From: an uncultured Chlorobiaceae bacterium | GTDB lineage: Bacteria > Bacteroidota > Chlorobiia > Chlorobiales > Chlorobiaceae | Length of the DNA: 7,973 nucleotides | Assembly (NCBI GenBank): GCA_903874585.1 | Contig: CAIQSY010000015.1 | Coordinates: 1-7,973, forward strand | Direction of reading: 5' to 3' | Part shown: one piece after another, positions 1-6,185 of the stretch | Numbering within the stretch: the stretch's first letter is position 1 | Layout of the letters: each line of letters starts with the position of its first letter | The notes under the pieces: model-generated | Database searches by the model: none | Seen by the model: the letters and a program-made list of their open reading frames with translations, nothing else | What the model was told of the DNA's origin: nothing | Translations under genes and position numbers: made by a program

Positions 1-843
1 ATCACCTTTTTCCGCACCAAACTCAGTGGTCACCATCATGGTTGCAGCATCAACTTTGGTAATTTTCCCACCCATTGACGCAGCGCGCCACTCAATCATT
101 CCAGGATAAAAACGCTCCCACCCTTTTTTAAATAATCCCTGTTTGGAGAAGCTATCCTTGGCATCAAAAATCACAATTTTTGATAGCGGCTTTTTCTCTT
201 TCAGGTAGTGAGCAATCATGCTTACTCGCTCATAGGGACCAGGAGGACATCTGAATGGATTAGCGGGAGCTGCGATAAAGACTCTCCCTCCATCTTTCAT
301 ATCAAGAAGCTGTTTGTGTAACAACGTGGTTTGTGCGCCTGCCTGCCATGCATGCGGCATAACACTGTTTGCAACACTTTCGCTATACCCTTCAATCGCA
401 TCATATTTAAAGTCAATACCGGGCGCAACAATCAGGCGATCATATCCAAGAACTTTACCACTTTTCAGTGTAACCTGATTTTTATCAACATCAATAGCAG
501 TAGCCACATCAGCAATAACCGTCACCTGATATTTGCTTTGCAACACCTCATAATTGTGCGCAATATCCTGCATGGTCTTCAAGCCGCCAAGCACCCAGTT
601 ACTGAATGGGCATGTGTAAAAAACTGCTTTTGGTTCAACGAGCGTCACCTTAATGCTTGGATCAAGCTTTCGGAGATATTTCGCGGCGGCAGCACCACCA
701 AAACCTCCACCGATAACCACTACTCGCTTCGAAGCAGCAAAAGCATGAGCATTATTTGAAACACCAAAAATACCAAGTGCAGAACCCGCAACCCCCGACA
801 AGAGTAGCTTATTAAAATCCCTGCGTGATAGTGTATTACTCAT
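1..843 (-). CDS. fccB: Sulfide dehydrogenase (flavocytochrome c) flavoprotein subunit FccB, partial: C-terminus beyond the left edge
   Basis: Flavoprotein subunit of flavocytochrome c sulfide dehydrogenase, which oxidises sulfide in the periplasm and passes electrons to the FccA haem. The first 281 codons are visible and run off the window at base 1; the family is usually about 420-430 residues. The start ATG at 843-841 is followed by a twin-arginine motif (SRRDF, residues 6-10), a hydrophobic stretch and an AHA cleavage site near residue 34, so export by Tat is expected. An FAD-binding GGGFGG follows at residues 45-50. Cys78, in YTCPFSNW, matches the cysteine that covalently binds FAD in the Allochromatium enzyme. 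Cys199, in FRCPPGPYER, matches the first cysteine of the redox-active disulfide; its partner would lie outside the window. The gene starts 19 bases after the fccA stop, in one operon. A related sulfide:quinone reductase is less likely because of the Tat signal, the FCSD-type cysteines and the cytochrome partner. Confidence 0.93.
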   Translation of the reverse strand, partial: MSNTLSRRDFNKLLLSGVAGSALGIFGVSNNAHAFAASKRVVVIGGGFGGAAAAKYLRKLDPSIKVTLVEPKAVFYTCPFSNWVLGGLKTMQDIAHNYEVLQSKYQVTVIADVATAIDVDKNQVTLKSGKVLGYDRLIVAPGIDFKYDAIEGYSESVANSVMPHAWQAGAQTTLLHKQLLDMKDGGRVFIAAPANPFRCPPGPYERVSMIAHYLKEKKPLSKIVIFDAKDSFSKQGLFKKGWERFYPGMIEWRAASMGGKITKVDAATMMVTTEFGAEKGD

Positions 844-850
844 TATCAAT

Positions 851-856
851 TCTCCT
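851..856 (-). promoter_or_regulatory. Ribosome binding site of fccB
   Basis: On the minus strand AGGAGA lies 7 bases upstream of the fccB ATG, inside the 19-base gap after the fccA stop. It supports the ATG at 843-841 as the start, and independent initiation of fccB within the fccAB message. Confidence 0.75.
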
Positions 857-862
857 GCTGGT

Positions 863-1237
863 TTATTTATTGTGAGAGAGGGTTCCAAAATACTCAGCAA
901 TCAAGCGGAGTTCTTCATCCGTATAGCCTTTGGTATGACGAGCCATAACCGTTGAAGGACGAGTTCCTGATTTAAAGCTTTTTAAAGCCGTTTCAATGTA
1001 CTCGACACTCTTACCATCAATCGAGGGGATAATACCAGCGCTTTTACCATCGGTACCATGACACGAAGCACAGGAGAGCGAAAGAATTTCACCACGAGGA
1101 CTGCTCTCAGACTTTTGTGCTACAGCTTTTTTTGCTGCCTTGGCACTGCAATCGCTTGGAGAAGCCATACTTACCGCCGCAAGCGCTGTCAAACAGAGAG
1201 CTGATGCAATAAGCCGGATTTTTTTGTTTACCGCCAT
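863..1237 (-). CDS. fccA: Sulfide dehydrogenase (flavocytochrome c) monohaem cytochrome c subunit FccA
   Basis: Cytochrome subunit of flavocytochrome c; it takes electrons from the FccB flavin and hands them to soluble cytochrome c of the photosynthetic chain. The product is 124 residues. Residues 1-25 form a Sec signal peptide (NKKIR charged start, hydrophobic core, likely cleavage after SMA). An Ala/Lys-rich linker (about 30-48) precedes one class I cytochrome c domain with CASCH at 56-60; Met98 in STVMARH is the probable sixth haem ligand. One haem is what is known for Chlorobium FccA, whereas the purple-bacterial subunit is larger with two haems. The start at 1237 is preferred over an in-frame ATG at 1252 because GGAGGA sits 7 bases before it and the upstream ATG would put acidic residues before the signal peptide. 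Cys30, just after the predicted cleavage site, is an extra cysteine with no haem role; it does not sit in a lipobox. The gene is first in the operon with fccB. Confidence 0.92.
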   Translation of the reverse strand: MAVNKKIRLIASALCLTALAAVSMASPSDCSAKAAKKAVAQKSESSPRGEILSLSCASCHGTDGKSAGIIPSIDGKSVEYIETALKSFKSGTRPSTVMARHTKGYTDEELRLIAEYFGTLSHNK

Positions 1238-1244
1238 AACATAT

Positions 1245-1250
1245 TCCTCC
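1245..1250 (-). promoter_or_regulatory. Strong ribosome binding site that decides the fccA start
   Basis: GGAGGA on the minus strand, 7 bases before the ATG at 1237-1235. It is the strongest Shine-Dalgarno sequence seen in the window. It lies within the N-terminal extension that would be translated from the ATG at 1252, so it argues against that longer start. Confidence 0.8.
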
Positions 1251-1269
1251 ATAATTAGTTAATAAAAAG

Positions 1270-1350
1270 TTAAGCGTTCCAATCTCCCAAAAGTTTCACC
1301 AGTACCATCGACAAAACAGTACTCATTGCAAAAAATTGTCGTCTATTCAT
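1270..1350 (-). CDS. Possible 26-residue peptide with a twin-arginine start, upstream of fccA (uncertain)
   Basis: A minus-strand frame runs from ATG (1350-1348) to TAA (1272-1270), ending 32 bases before the fccA start. The peptide begins MNRRQFFAM, continues with a hydrophobic run rich in Val, Leu and Met, and ends LLGDWNA. The NRRQFF start resembles a Tat signal peptide, but the frame stops right after the hydrophobic part, so no exported domain follows. No Shine-Dalgarno sequence is visible before the ATG. It may be a small membrane peptide or leader of the fccAB message, the leftover N-terminus of a lost Tat substrate, or chance. Family unknown. Confidence 0.3.
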   Translation of the reverse strand: MNRRQFFAMSTVLSMVLVKLLGDWNA

Positions 1351-1403
1351 TGATAAACAACGAAGATTAACAGAGTAAAACCTTGCCGTCGTTAAACAGC
1401 AAA

Positions 1404-1409
1404 AGTATA
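1404..1409 (-). promoter_or_regulatory. Possible -10 element for fccAB (weak)
   Basis: On the minus strand TATACT (5 of 6 bases of TATAAT) lies about 165 bases upstream of the fccA start and upstream of the mini-ORF. No good -35 hexamer is found at 17-18 bases (AAGATA is the best). It is offered only as a candidate in a very AT-rich stretch where such hexamers arise by chance. Confidence 0.2.
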
Positions 1410-1548
1410 GATTATGTTTTAACTTATATCTTTTAACCCAATTTTAAGAAATTCTTAGAATTATCACAATTGTTAATAATAAAATTAATCGTAAAATACA
1501 TATATAACACTTCGCAAAAAGTAATACCGGTTGTGATGCAAACAGAAT

Positions 1549-1577
1549 TTGCTGCGAAAACACTAAAAAAGCATAGT
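1549..1577 (+). promoter_or_regulatory. Possible mnmG promoter (weak)
   Basis: TTGCTG at 1549-1554 and CATAGT at 1572-1577 are spaced by 17 bases, with 3 of 6 and 4 of 6 matches to the sigma-70 consensus. If real, transcription would start near 1584, placing the parS site at 1597-1612 inside the 5' untranslated region. The match is poor and other AT-rich hexamers exist nearby. Confidence 0.25.
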
Positions 1578-1596
1578 TATTTATCAACCGATTATT

Positions 1597-1612
1597 TGTT
1601 TCACGTGAAACA
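1597..1612. promoter_or_regulatory. parS: parS chromosomal partition site 1 (perfect 16-bp palindrome)
   Basis: The sequence TGTTTCACGTGAAACA is a perfect inverted repeat and identical to the canonical parS site bound by ParB (Spo0J) in Bacillus and many other phyla. ParB loads on such sites, spreads, and with ParA and SMC segregates the origin region. The site ends 11 bases before the mnmG ATG, so bound ParB would cover the area where a ribosome binding site would normally be encoded. parA and parB are not in the window. Confidence 0.92.
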
Positions 1613-1623
1613 TTCATTTGCTC

Positions 1624-3489
1624 ATGTATGATATTATTGTAGCCGGTGCTGGCCATGCGGGTTGTGAAGCAGCACTCGCCGCGGCACGAATGGGATTATC
1701 AACGTTCTTGATTTCGTCCGACTTAACCGCGATTGCTCGCATGTCATGCAATCCTGCTATCGGCGGTGTTGCAAAAGGGCAGATAACCAGAGAGATTGAT
1801 GCACTTGGGGGAGAGATGGCAAAAGCCATTGATGCAACGGGAATACAGTTCCGAATACTGAACAGAAGCAAAGGACCAGCAATGCACTCACCAAGAGCCC
1901 AAGCTGATCGGACACTCTACACGCTTTATATGCGCAGAGTAATTGAAGAAGAGCAATATATCGATCTGCTTCAGGATACCGTTATTGGAATTCAATGGTC
2001 AGAGGGAAAGTGCCTTGGGGTAACTCTCTCCTCAGGGCGATTCATTGCTGGCAAGGCAACAATCTTAACTTGCGGAACATTTCTTAACGGGTTAATTCAT
2101 ATCGGGATGAACCACTATCCTGGGGGACGCACCATAGCGGAACCGCCAGTTTATGGATTAACCGAAAACCTTGTGCAATGTGGATTTAAAGCAGGACGAT
2201 TAAAAACAGGGACGCCAGCACGTATTGATGCGCGAAGCATCGATTACACAAAAGTGGAAGAGCAATATGGAGATAGTGCGCCCGTTACTTTTTCATTTCA
2301 AACGAATCCGGCGATTCAACGAAAACAGATAAGCTGTTTTGTCACCAAAACCACAGCCGAAACGCATGAAATTCTAAAAACAGGATTTGATCGTTCTCCG
2401 CTTTTCAGTGGAAAAGTTCAAGGCATTGGACCTCGATACTGCCCATCAATTGAGGATAAAATCTGCCGATTCCCTGACAAACAGAGCCACCACATCTTTC
2501 TCGAACCAGAGGGATTCGATACCAATGAAATGTATGTCAATGGATTTTCAACATCATTACCAGAAGATATTCAGATAGACGGCTTACGCTCCATACCAGG
2601 ACTTCAAGAAGTAAAAATGATCAGACCCGGCTATGCTATTGAGTATGATTACTTTTTCCCTCATCAAATTAAACGCACTCTTGAGACCAAATTACTCGAA
2701 AATCTTTATTTTGCAGGGCAGATTAATGGAACGTCGGGTTATGAAGAAGCAGCCGCGCAAGGGTTAATCGCAGGGATCAATGCCGCGCTGAAAGTGCAGA
2801 ACAGAGCGCCATTACTCCTGCAGCGATCCGACGCATACATTGGCGTCTTGATTGATGACCTCATCACCAAAGAGACGAATGAACCATACAGAATGTTCAC
2901 CTCATCAGCAGAGCATCGCTTAATGTTACGCCACGATAATGCGGATATACGGTTATGCCATTTTGGCTATCAAGCTGGTTTAGTCAAGCAATCAGTAATG
3001 GAAAAATGCCAGCAAAAAATTGCACATATCGATGCGCTGAAACAACTGCTGAACAAAACAAAACTACAAGCAATTGAGTGCAATCCGCTTTTTGCGCAGC
3101 TCAACTATTCAATCGTCAGCACTCCAAAAGGCGCAACAACACTCTTAAAACGACCTGGAATTCATTTACCAATGCTTCTGGAAGCATCACCATCGATCAA
3201 AGAACTTGCAGAGCGCATCAGCAACGATCCATTAGTGTATGAACAAGTCGAAATTGATGTAAAGTATGAAGGCTATCTAAAAAGAGATGTAATGATGACT
3301 CAAAAAATTCAACGTCTTGATGCACACCAAATACCTGCTCTCTATAATTATAATAACGTCTCAGGGCTATCAAATGAAGGCAGCGAAAAGTTAAAAAAAC
3401 ACCAACCGGAAACCATTGGTCAAGCATCAAGAATATTGGGAGTTTCTCCTTCAGATGTATCCGTGTTGATGATTCATCTCGGAAGATAA
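1624..3489 (+). CDS. mnmG: tRNA uridine-5-carboxymethylaminomethyl modification enzyme MnmG (GidA)
   Basis: FAD-dependent partner of MnmE; together they place the (carboxymethyl)aminomethyl group on U34 of several tRNAs, using methylene-tetrahydrofolate, in the cytoplasm. The 621-residue length is typical. The N-terminal FAD-binding loop GAGHAG is at residues 8-13, Cys42 lies in MSCNPAIGG, and Cys273 in RYCPSIEDK; these correspond to the two conserved cysteines of the E. coli protein. Further family blocks are NRSKGPAMHSPRAQADR, TGTPAR, and GYEEAAAQGLIAG near the end of the FAD domain. The ATG at 1624 is chosen because MYDIIVAGAG matches the usual family start; TTG at 1618 is an in-frame alternative adding two residues, and a stop lies just upstream. 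No clear Shine-Dalgarno is present. Residues 426-432 read TSSAEHR where E. coli has TSRAEYR. The usual neighbour rsmG is absent; the gene is flanked by two parS sites. Confidence 0.97.
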   Translation: MYDIIVAGAGHAGCEAALAAARMGLSTFLISSDLTAIARMSCNPAIGGVAKGQITREIDALGGEMAKAIDATGIQFRILNRSKGPAMHSPRAQADRTLYTLYMRRVIEEEQYIDLLQDTVIGIQWSEGKCLGVTLSSGRFIAGKATILTCGTFLNGLIHIGMNHYPGGRTIAEPPVYGLTENLVQCGFKAGRLKTGTPARIDARSIDYTKVEEQYGDSAPVTFSFQTNPAIQRKQISCFVTKTTAETHEILKTGFDRSPLFSGKVQGIGPRYCPSIEDKICRFPDKQSHHIFLEPEGFDTNEMYVNGFSTSLPEDIQIDGLRSIPGLQEVKMIRPGYAIEYDYFFPHQIKRTLETKLLENLYFAGQINGTSGYEEAAAQGLIAGINAALKVQNRAPLLLQRSDAYIGVLIDDLITKETNEPYRMFTSSAEHRLMLRHDNADIRLCHFGYQAGLVKQSVMEKCQQKIAHIDALKQLLNKTKLQAIECNPLFAQLNYSIVSTPKGATTLLKRPGIHLPMLLEASPSIKELAERISNDPLVYEQVEIDVKYEGYLKRDVMMTQKIQRLDAHQIPALYNYNNVSGLSNEGSEKLKKHQPETIGQASRILGVSPSDVSVLMIHLGR

Positions 3490-3661
3490 AAATTCAGATG
3501 CGCAAGATAGCGGAGCATTTGATCGAAATGATCCAAAACAACAGACTTAAAAAGCCAATAAGTTTCACGTGAAACGATATATTATCCATAAGAAACTGAT
3601 GCTGATGTAACAAGCTGGGATCCGATTAAAACTTGCCAAATAATAATAAGACAGAGATAGT
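3490..3661. other. Intergenic region between mnmG and polB
   Basis: This 172-base gap contains parS site 2. No convincing intrinsic terminator for mnmG is seen, no LexA-type operator could be recognised before the polymerase gene, and no strong Shine-Dalgarno precedes its ATG. TTATCCATA at 3582-3590 is one base away from a DnaA box, but it stands alone, and near matches such as TTATCCATT also occur inside genes. Confidence 0.6.
3561..3576. promoter_or_regulatory. parS: parS chromosomal partition site 2 (perfect 14-bp core)
   Basis: AGTTTCACGTGAAACG keeps the 14-bp core GTTTCACGTGAAAC intact at 3562-3575; only the two outermost bases differ from the canonical 16-mer. It lies 72 bases after the mnmG stop and about 1.96 kb from site 1. 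Two such long palindromes in under 2 kb are not expected by chance, and clustering is usual for functional parS sites. Confidence 0.88.
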
Positions 3662-6037
3662 ATGGATAACTTTATTAATGATGTTGTCAATAACGACCTT
3701 TTATTTGGCAAGGATAAAGAGGAATGCATTGTAGGTGCCTATCAACTTTCCGACACGCTCATCAGAGTTTTTAATCGTCAAAATGGTGCTATCTATAGCC
3801 ATGATGAACCGTTTTATCCATTTTTTTTCGCATCTGATGAGACTCTTCTTGAAGGATTTATACCTGAAGACAAAGAGAAGTTCTGGCTGGTGAAACTTTC
3901 AGGCTCCAACTACTATAAATCATTGGCAATTTTTAAAAACTGGAAAAATCAGCGCAATGCCATAGATTACATTAATAAAAAACGAAATAACGAACCACAA
4001 GAGAGTGGAAATAAAAATTCACTCTATGAGAGCAATCTCTTTATTTATAATAAAGGAGATGCCGTTACACAATATCTGCTACAAAGTGGAAAAACTCTCT
4101 TTAAAGGGATGATGTTTGATGACCTCTATCGAATGCAACTTGATATTGAGACGAATTATGATGCCAGCAAAAAAGGCAAAGCTTTTGGGGAAGATGAAGT
4201 CATCATTATTTCATTATCTGATAACCGAGGATGGGAAACAGCACTGCATTCAAAAAATCGAGGAGAAAAAAAGCTCCTTGAAGAGCTGATAGAGGTGATT
4301 GCAACCATGGATCCCGATGTTATTGAGGGACACAATATTTTCAGTTTTGATCTCTCCTATCTTCAAAAACGGTATGAAAAATATGGGATTCCATTTGCAA
4401 TAGGAAGAAATCGTACCATACCAAAAACATATCAAGCAAGTATTCGATTTGCTGATCGCAGTATTGATTATCCATTTTTTGACGTTCCAGGACGCCATGT
4501 TATCGACACACTCTTTCTGGTACAAAGCTATGATATTGCAAAACGCTCCATGCAAAGCTATGGATTAAAAGCAGTTGCAAAACATTTTGGTTTTGCTTCA
4601 CCAGATCGTACTTACGTTGATTATGGCGATATTGCAACACTTTGGGCAAATGATTATCAAAAACTGCTTGCCTATGCCCTGGATGATGTCCGCGAAACAA
4701 GAGCACTCGCCTCACTCCTTTCAGGCAGTAATTTTTACATGGCACAAATGCTGCCCTATACCTATGCTATGACATCGCGCATTGGCCAAGCTGCAAAAAT
4801 TGAAATCTTATTAGTGAGAGAATATCTGCGTCGTAAGCAGGCTATTCCAAAACCATCATCGGGTCAGCAAAGCTCCGGTGGCTATACCGAAGTCTTCCTC
4901 AAAGGCATTCTTGGACCAATTGTGTATGCGGATGTTGAATCGCTCTATCCATCAATTATGCTCACCTACAATATATGCCCAAAAAGTGATGAGTTACGAG
5001 TATTTCCAAGCGTCTTGAATGATTTGAAAGAGCTGCGTTTTAAAGCAAAAGATAAAGCCCGTGCAGAAAAAAAACTTGGCAACACAGCGCTCGCCAATAA
5101 CTTTGACGCCATGCAAGGATCGTTTAAAATTCTCATTAATGCCATGTATGGCTATTTAGGCTTCAATGGTGGAATTTTTAACGACTTTCTGGAAGCAGAT
5201 AAGGTCACCACAACTGGGCAAAGCATCGCAAAAAAGATGATTGTGGAATTTGAAACGCGAGGCTGTAAAATTATCGAAGTAGATACCGATGGGATTCTCT
5301 TCATTCCTCCAGCCTCTATCACATCAGAAGAGGCGGAGCGGCAACTGGTGAGTGACGTATCACAACTTATGCCGGAGGGTATTAATATTGGGTATGATGG
5401 TCGTTTTAAAAAAATGATCTCATACATGAAAAAGAATTATGCCCTTCTCACCTATGACGGCATTATGACACTGAAAGGATCGTCATTAACCAGCCGAAGT
5501 GGTGAAAAATTTGGAAGAGATTTTGTTCGGCGAGGATTTGAAACGCTGTTAACTGAAGATATTGAGGGGTTACACCATCTCTTTACCGAGTATAAAAACA
5601 AAATTCTAAACCATGAGCTTGATATTACAGAATTTTCAAAAACCGAAACATTAAAAAACTCACTTGAACAATATCTTGACGATGTAAAATCTGGAAAAAG
5701 ATCAAAAGCAATCACCTATGAAATCGGCATCAAATCAGGCATGAGTATTATCAAAGGTGATAAAATAACCTACTACGTTTCAGGCTTAGGTAATGCAACA
5801 TCATCATGGGATAAAGGGAAATTAGCTTCGGAGTGGAATCAAGAAAAACCAGACGAAAACACTCAATTTTACCTCAAACGACTTGATGAGTATTGTCAGA
5901 AATTCTTACCTTTTTTTAAACCGCAAGATTACAGTATGATTTTTTCGACCGACACACTTTTCACCTTTTCATCAGAAGGAATAGTGCTGCAAAAAGAGAT
6001 ACGCAATACAATAGCTGTTCAAGATGATGAGTCCTAA
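3662..6037 (+). CDS. Family B DNA polymerase with 3'-5' exonuclease domain
   Basis: DNA-dependent DNA polymerase of family B, 791 residues, similar in length to E. coli Pol II (783). The exonuclease motifs are complete: Exo I LDIET with Asp161 and Glu163, Exo II NIFSFD with Asn225 and Asp230, Exo III YALDD with Tyr338 and Asp342. The polymerase motifs are also complete: motif A DVESLYPSIM starting at Asp424, motif B KILINAMYGYLGF starting at Lys489, and motif C VDTDG with Asp541 and Asp543. A thumb-like region with LKGSSLTSRSGEKFGRDF follows. Both metal sites look intact, so an active proofreading enzyme is expected. Motif C has Gly where many family B enzymes have Ser (DTDS). Its role is probably repair or translesion synthesis beside the main Pol III, by analogy with Pol II; the symbol polB is withheld because orthology with E. 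coli is not shown. It stands alone between parS site 2 and the flavodiiron gene, with gaps of 172 and 148 bases. Confidence 0.93.
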   Translation: MDNFINDVVNNDLLFGKDKEECIVGAYQLSDTLIRVFNRQNGAIYSHDEPFYPFFFASDETLLEGFIPEDKEKFWLVKLSGSNYYKSLAIFKNWKNQRNAIDYINKKRNNEPQESGNKNSLYESNLFIYNKGDAVTQYLLQSGKTLFKGMMFDDLYRMQLDIETNYDASKKGKAFGEDEVIIISLSDNRGWETALHSKNRGEKKLLEELIEVIATMDPDVIEGHNIFSFDLSYLQKRYEKYGIPFAIGRNRTIPKTYQASIRFADRSIDYPFFDVPGRHVIDTLFLVQSYDIAKRSMQSYGLKAVAKHFGFASPDRTYVDYGDIATLWANDYQKLLAYALDDVRETRALASLLSGSNFYMAQMLPYTYAMTSRIGQAAKIEILLVREYLRRKQAIPKPSSGQQSSGGYTEVFLKGILGPIVYADVESLYPSIMLTYNICPKSDELRVFPSVLNDLKELRFKAKDKARAEKKLGNTALANNFDAMQGSFKILINAMYGYLGFNGGIFNDFLEADKVTTTGQSIAKKMIVEFETRGCKIIEVDTDGILFIPPASITSEEAERQLVSDVSQLMPEGINIGYDGRFKKMISYMKKNYALLTYDGIMTLKGSSLTSRSGEKFGRDFVRRGFETLLTEDIEGLHHLFTEYKNKILNHELDITEFSKTETLKNSLEQYLDDVKSGKRSKAITYEIGIKSGMSIIKGDKITYYVSGLGNATSSWDKGKLASEWNQEKPDENTQFYLKRLDEYCQKFLPFFKPQDYSMIFSTDTLFTFSSEGIVLQKEIRNTIAVQDDES

Positions 6038-6185
6038 TCACACATCAACCAGCTCTTCTACAAAATTGCAGAGAACAATCAGAAGAGAAGTATGATATTT
6101 CATTTCATCTCTAAGGAACTGTGTAGTATCTTTTATTGTAGTAGCAGTGTAAACCTTTTATTTAAAATCAATTCTGAACATCATT

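Larger units (their letters stand above)
1238..1623. other. AT-rich divergent intergenic region between fccA and mnmG
   Basis: About 385 bases separate the two divergent genes. The part nearest fccA (1270-1350) holds a 26-codon reading frame described separately. The middle (about 1410-1510) is very AT-rich with small dyads: TAAGAA-A-TTCTTA at 1445-1457, ACAATTGT at 1466-1473, and TTAAT/ATTAA arms at 1473-1488. The mnmG-proximal end holds a perfect parS site. No close match to the DnaA box TTATCCACA was found on either strand; the nearest strings have at least two mismatches. No tRNA or other RNA gene was recognised. Both the fccAB and the mnmG promoters should lie here. Confidence 0.7.

Noticed and set aside
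331..759. 142-codon plus-strand frame opposite fccB
   Set aside because: It lies wholly antisense to the well-supported flavoprotein gene and has no family features.
1291..1304. Half of a parS palindrome (GTTTCAC) upstream of fccA
   Set aside because: The right half does not match GTGAAAC; only one arm is present, and a similar single arm also occurs within the polymerase gene.
1410..1600. AT-rich gap next to mnmG as the replication origin, by analogy with the oriC-gidA arrangement of E. coli
   Set aside because: No DnaA box with fewer than two mismatches was found there, and the strand composition does not appear to switch across it.
1618..1620. TTG at 1618 as the mnmG start
   Set aside because: The ATG at 1624 gives the usual MYDIIVAGAG beginning; the TTG adds only two residues and has no ribosome binding site.
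3582..3590. TTATCCATA as a DnaA box after parS site 2
   Set aside because: It has one mismatch, stands alone, and similar strings occur inside coding sequence, so it is likely chance.
6053..6087. CTCTTCT/AGAAGAG arms after polB as its terminator
   Set aside because: The 21-base loop and the lack of a T-run make it a poor terminator.
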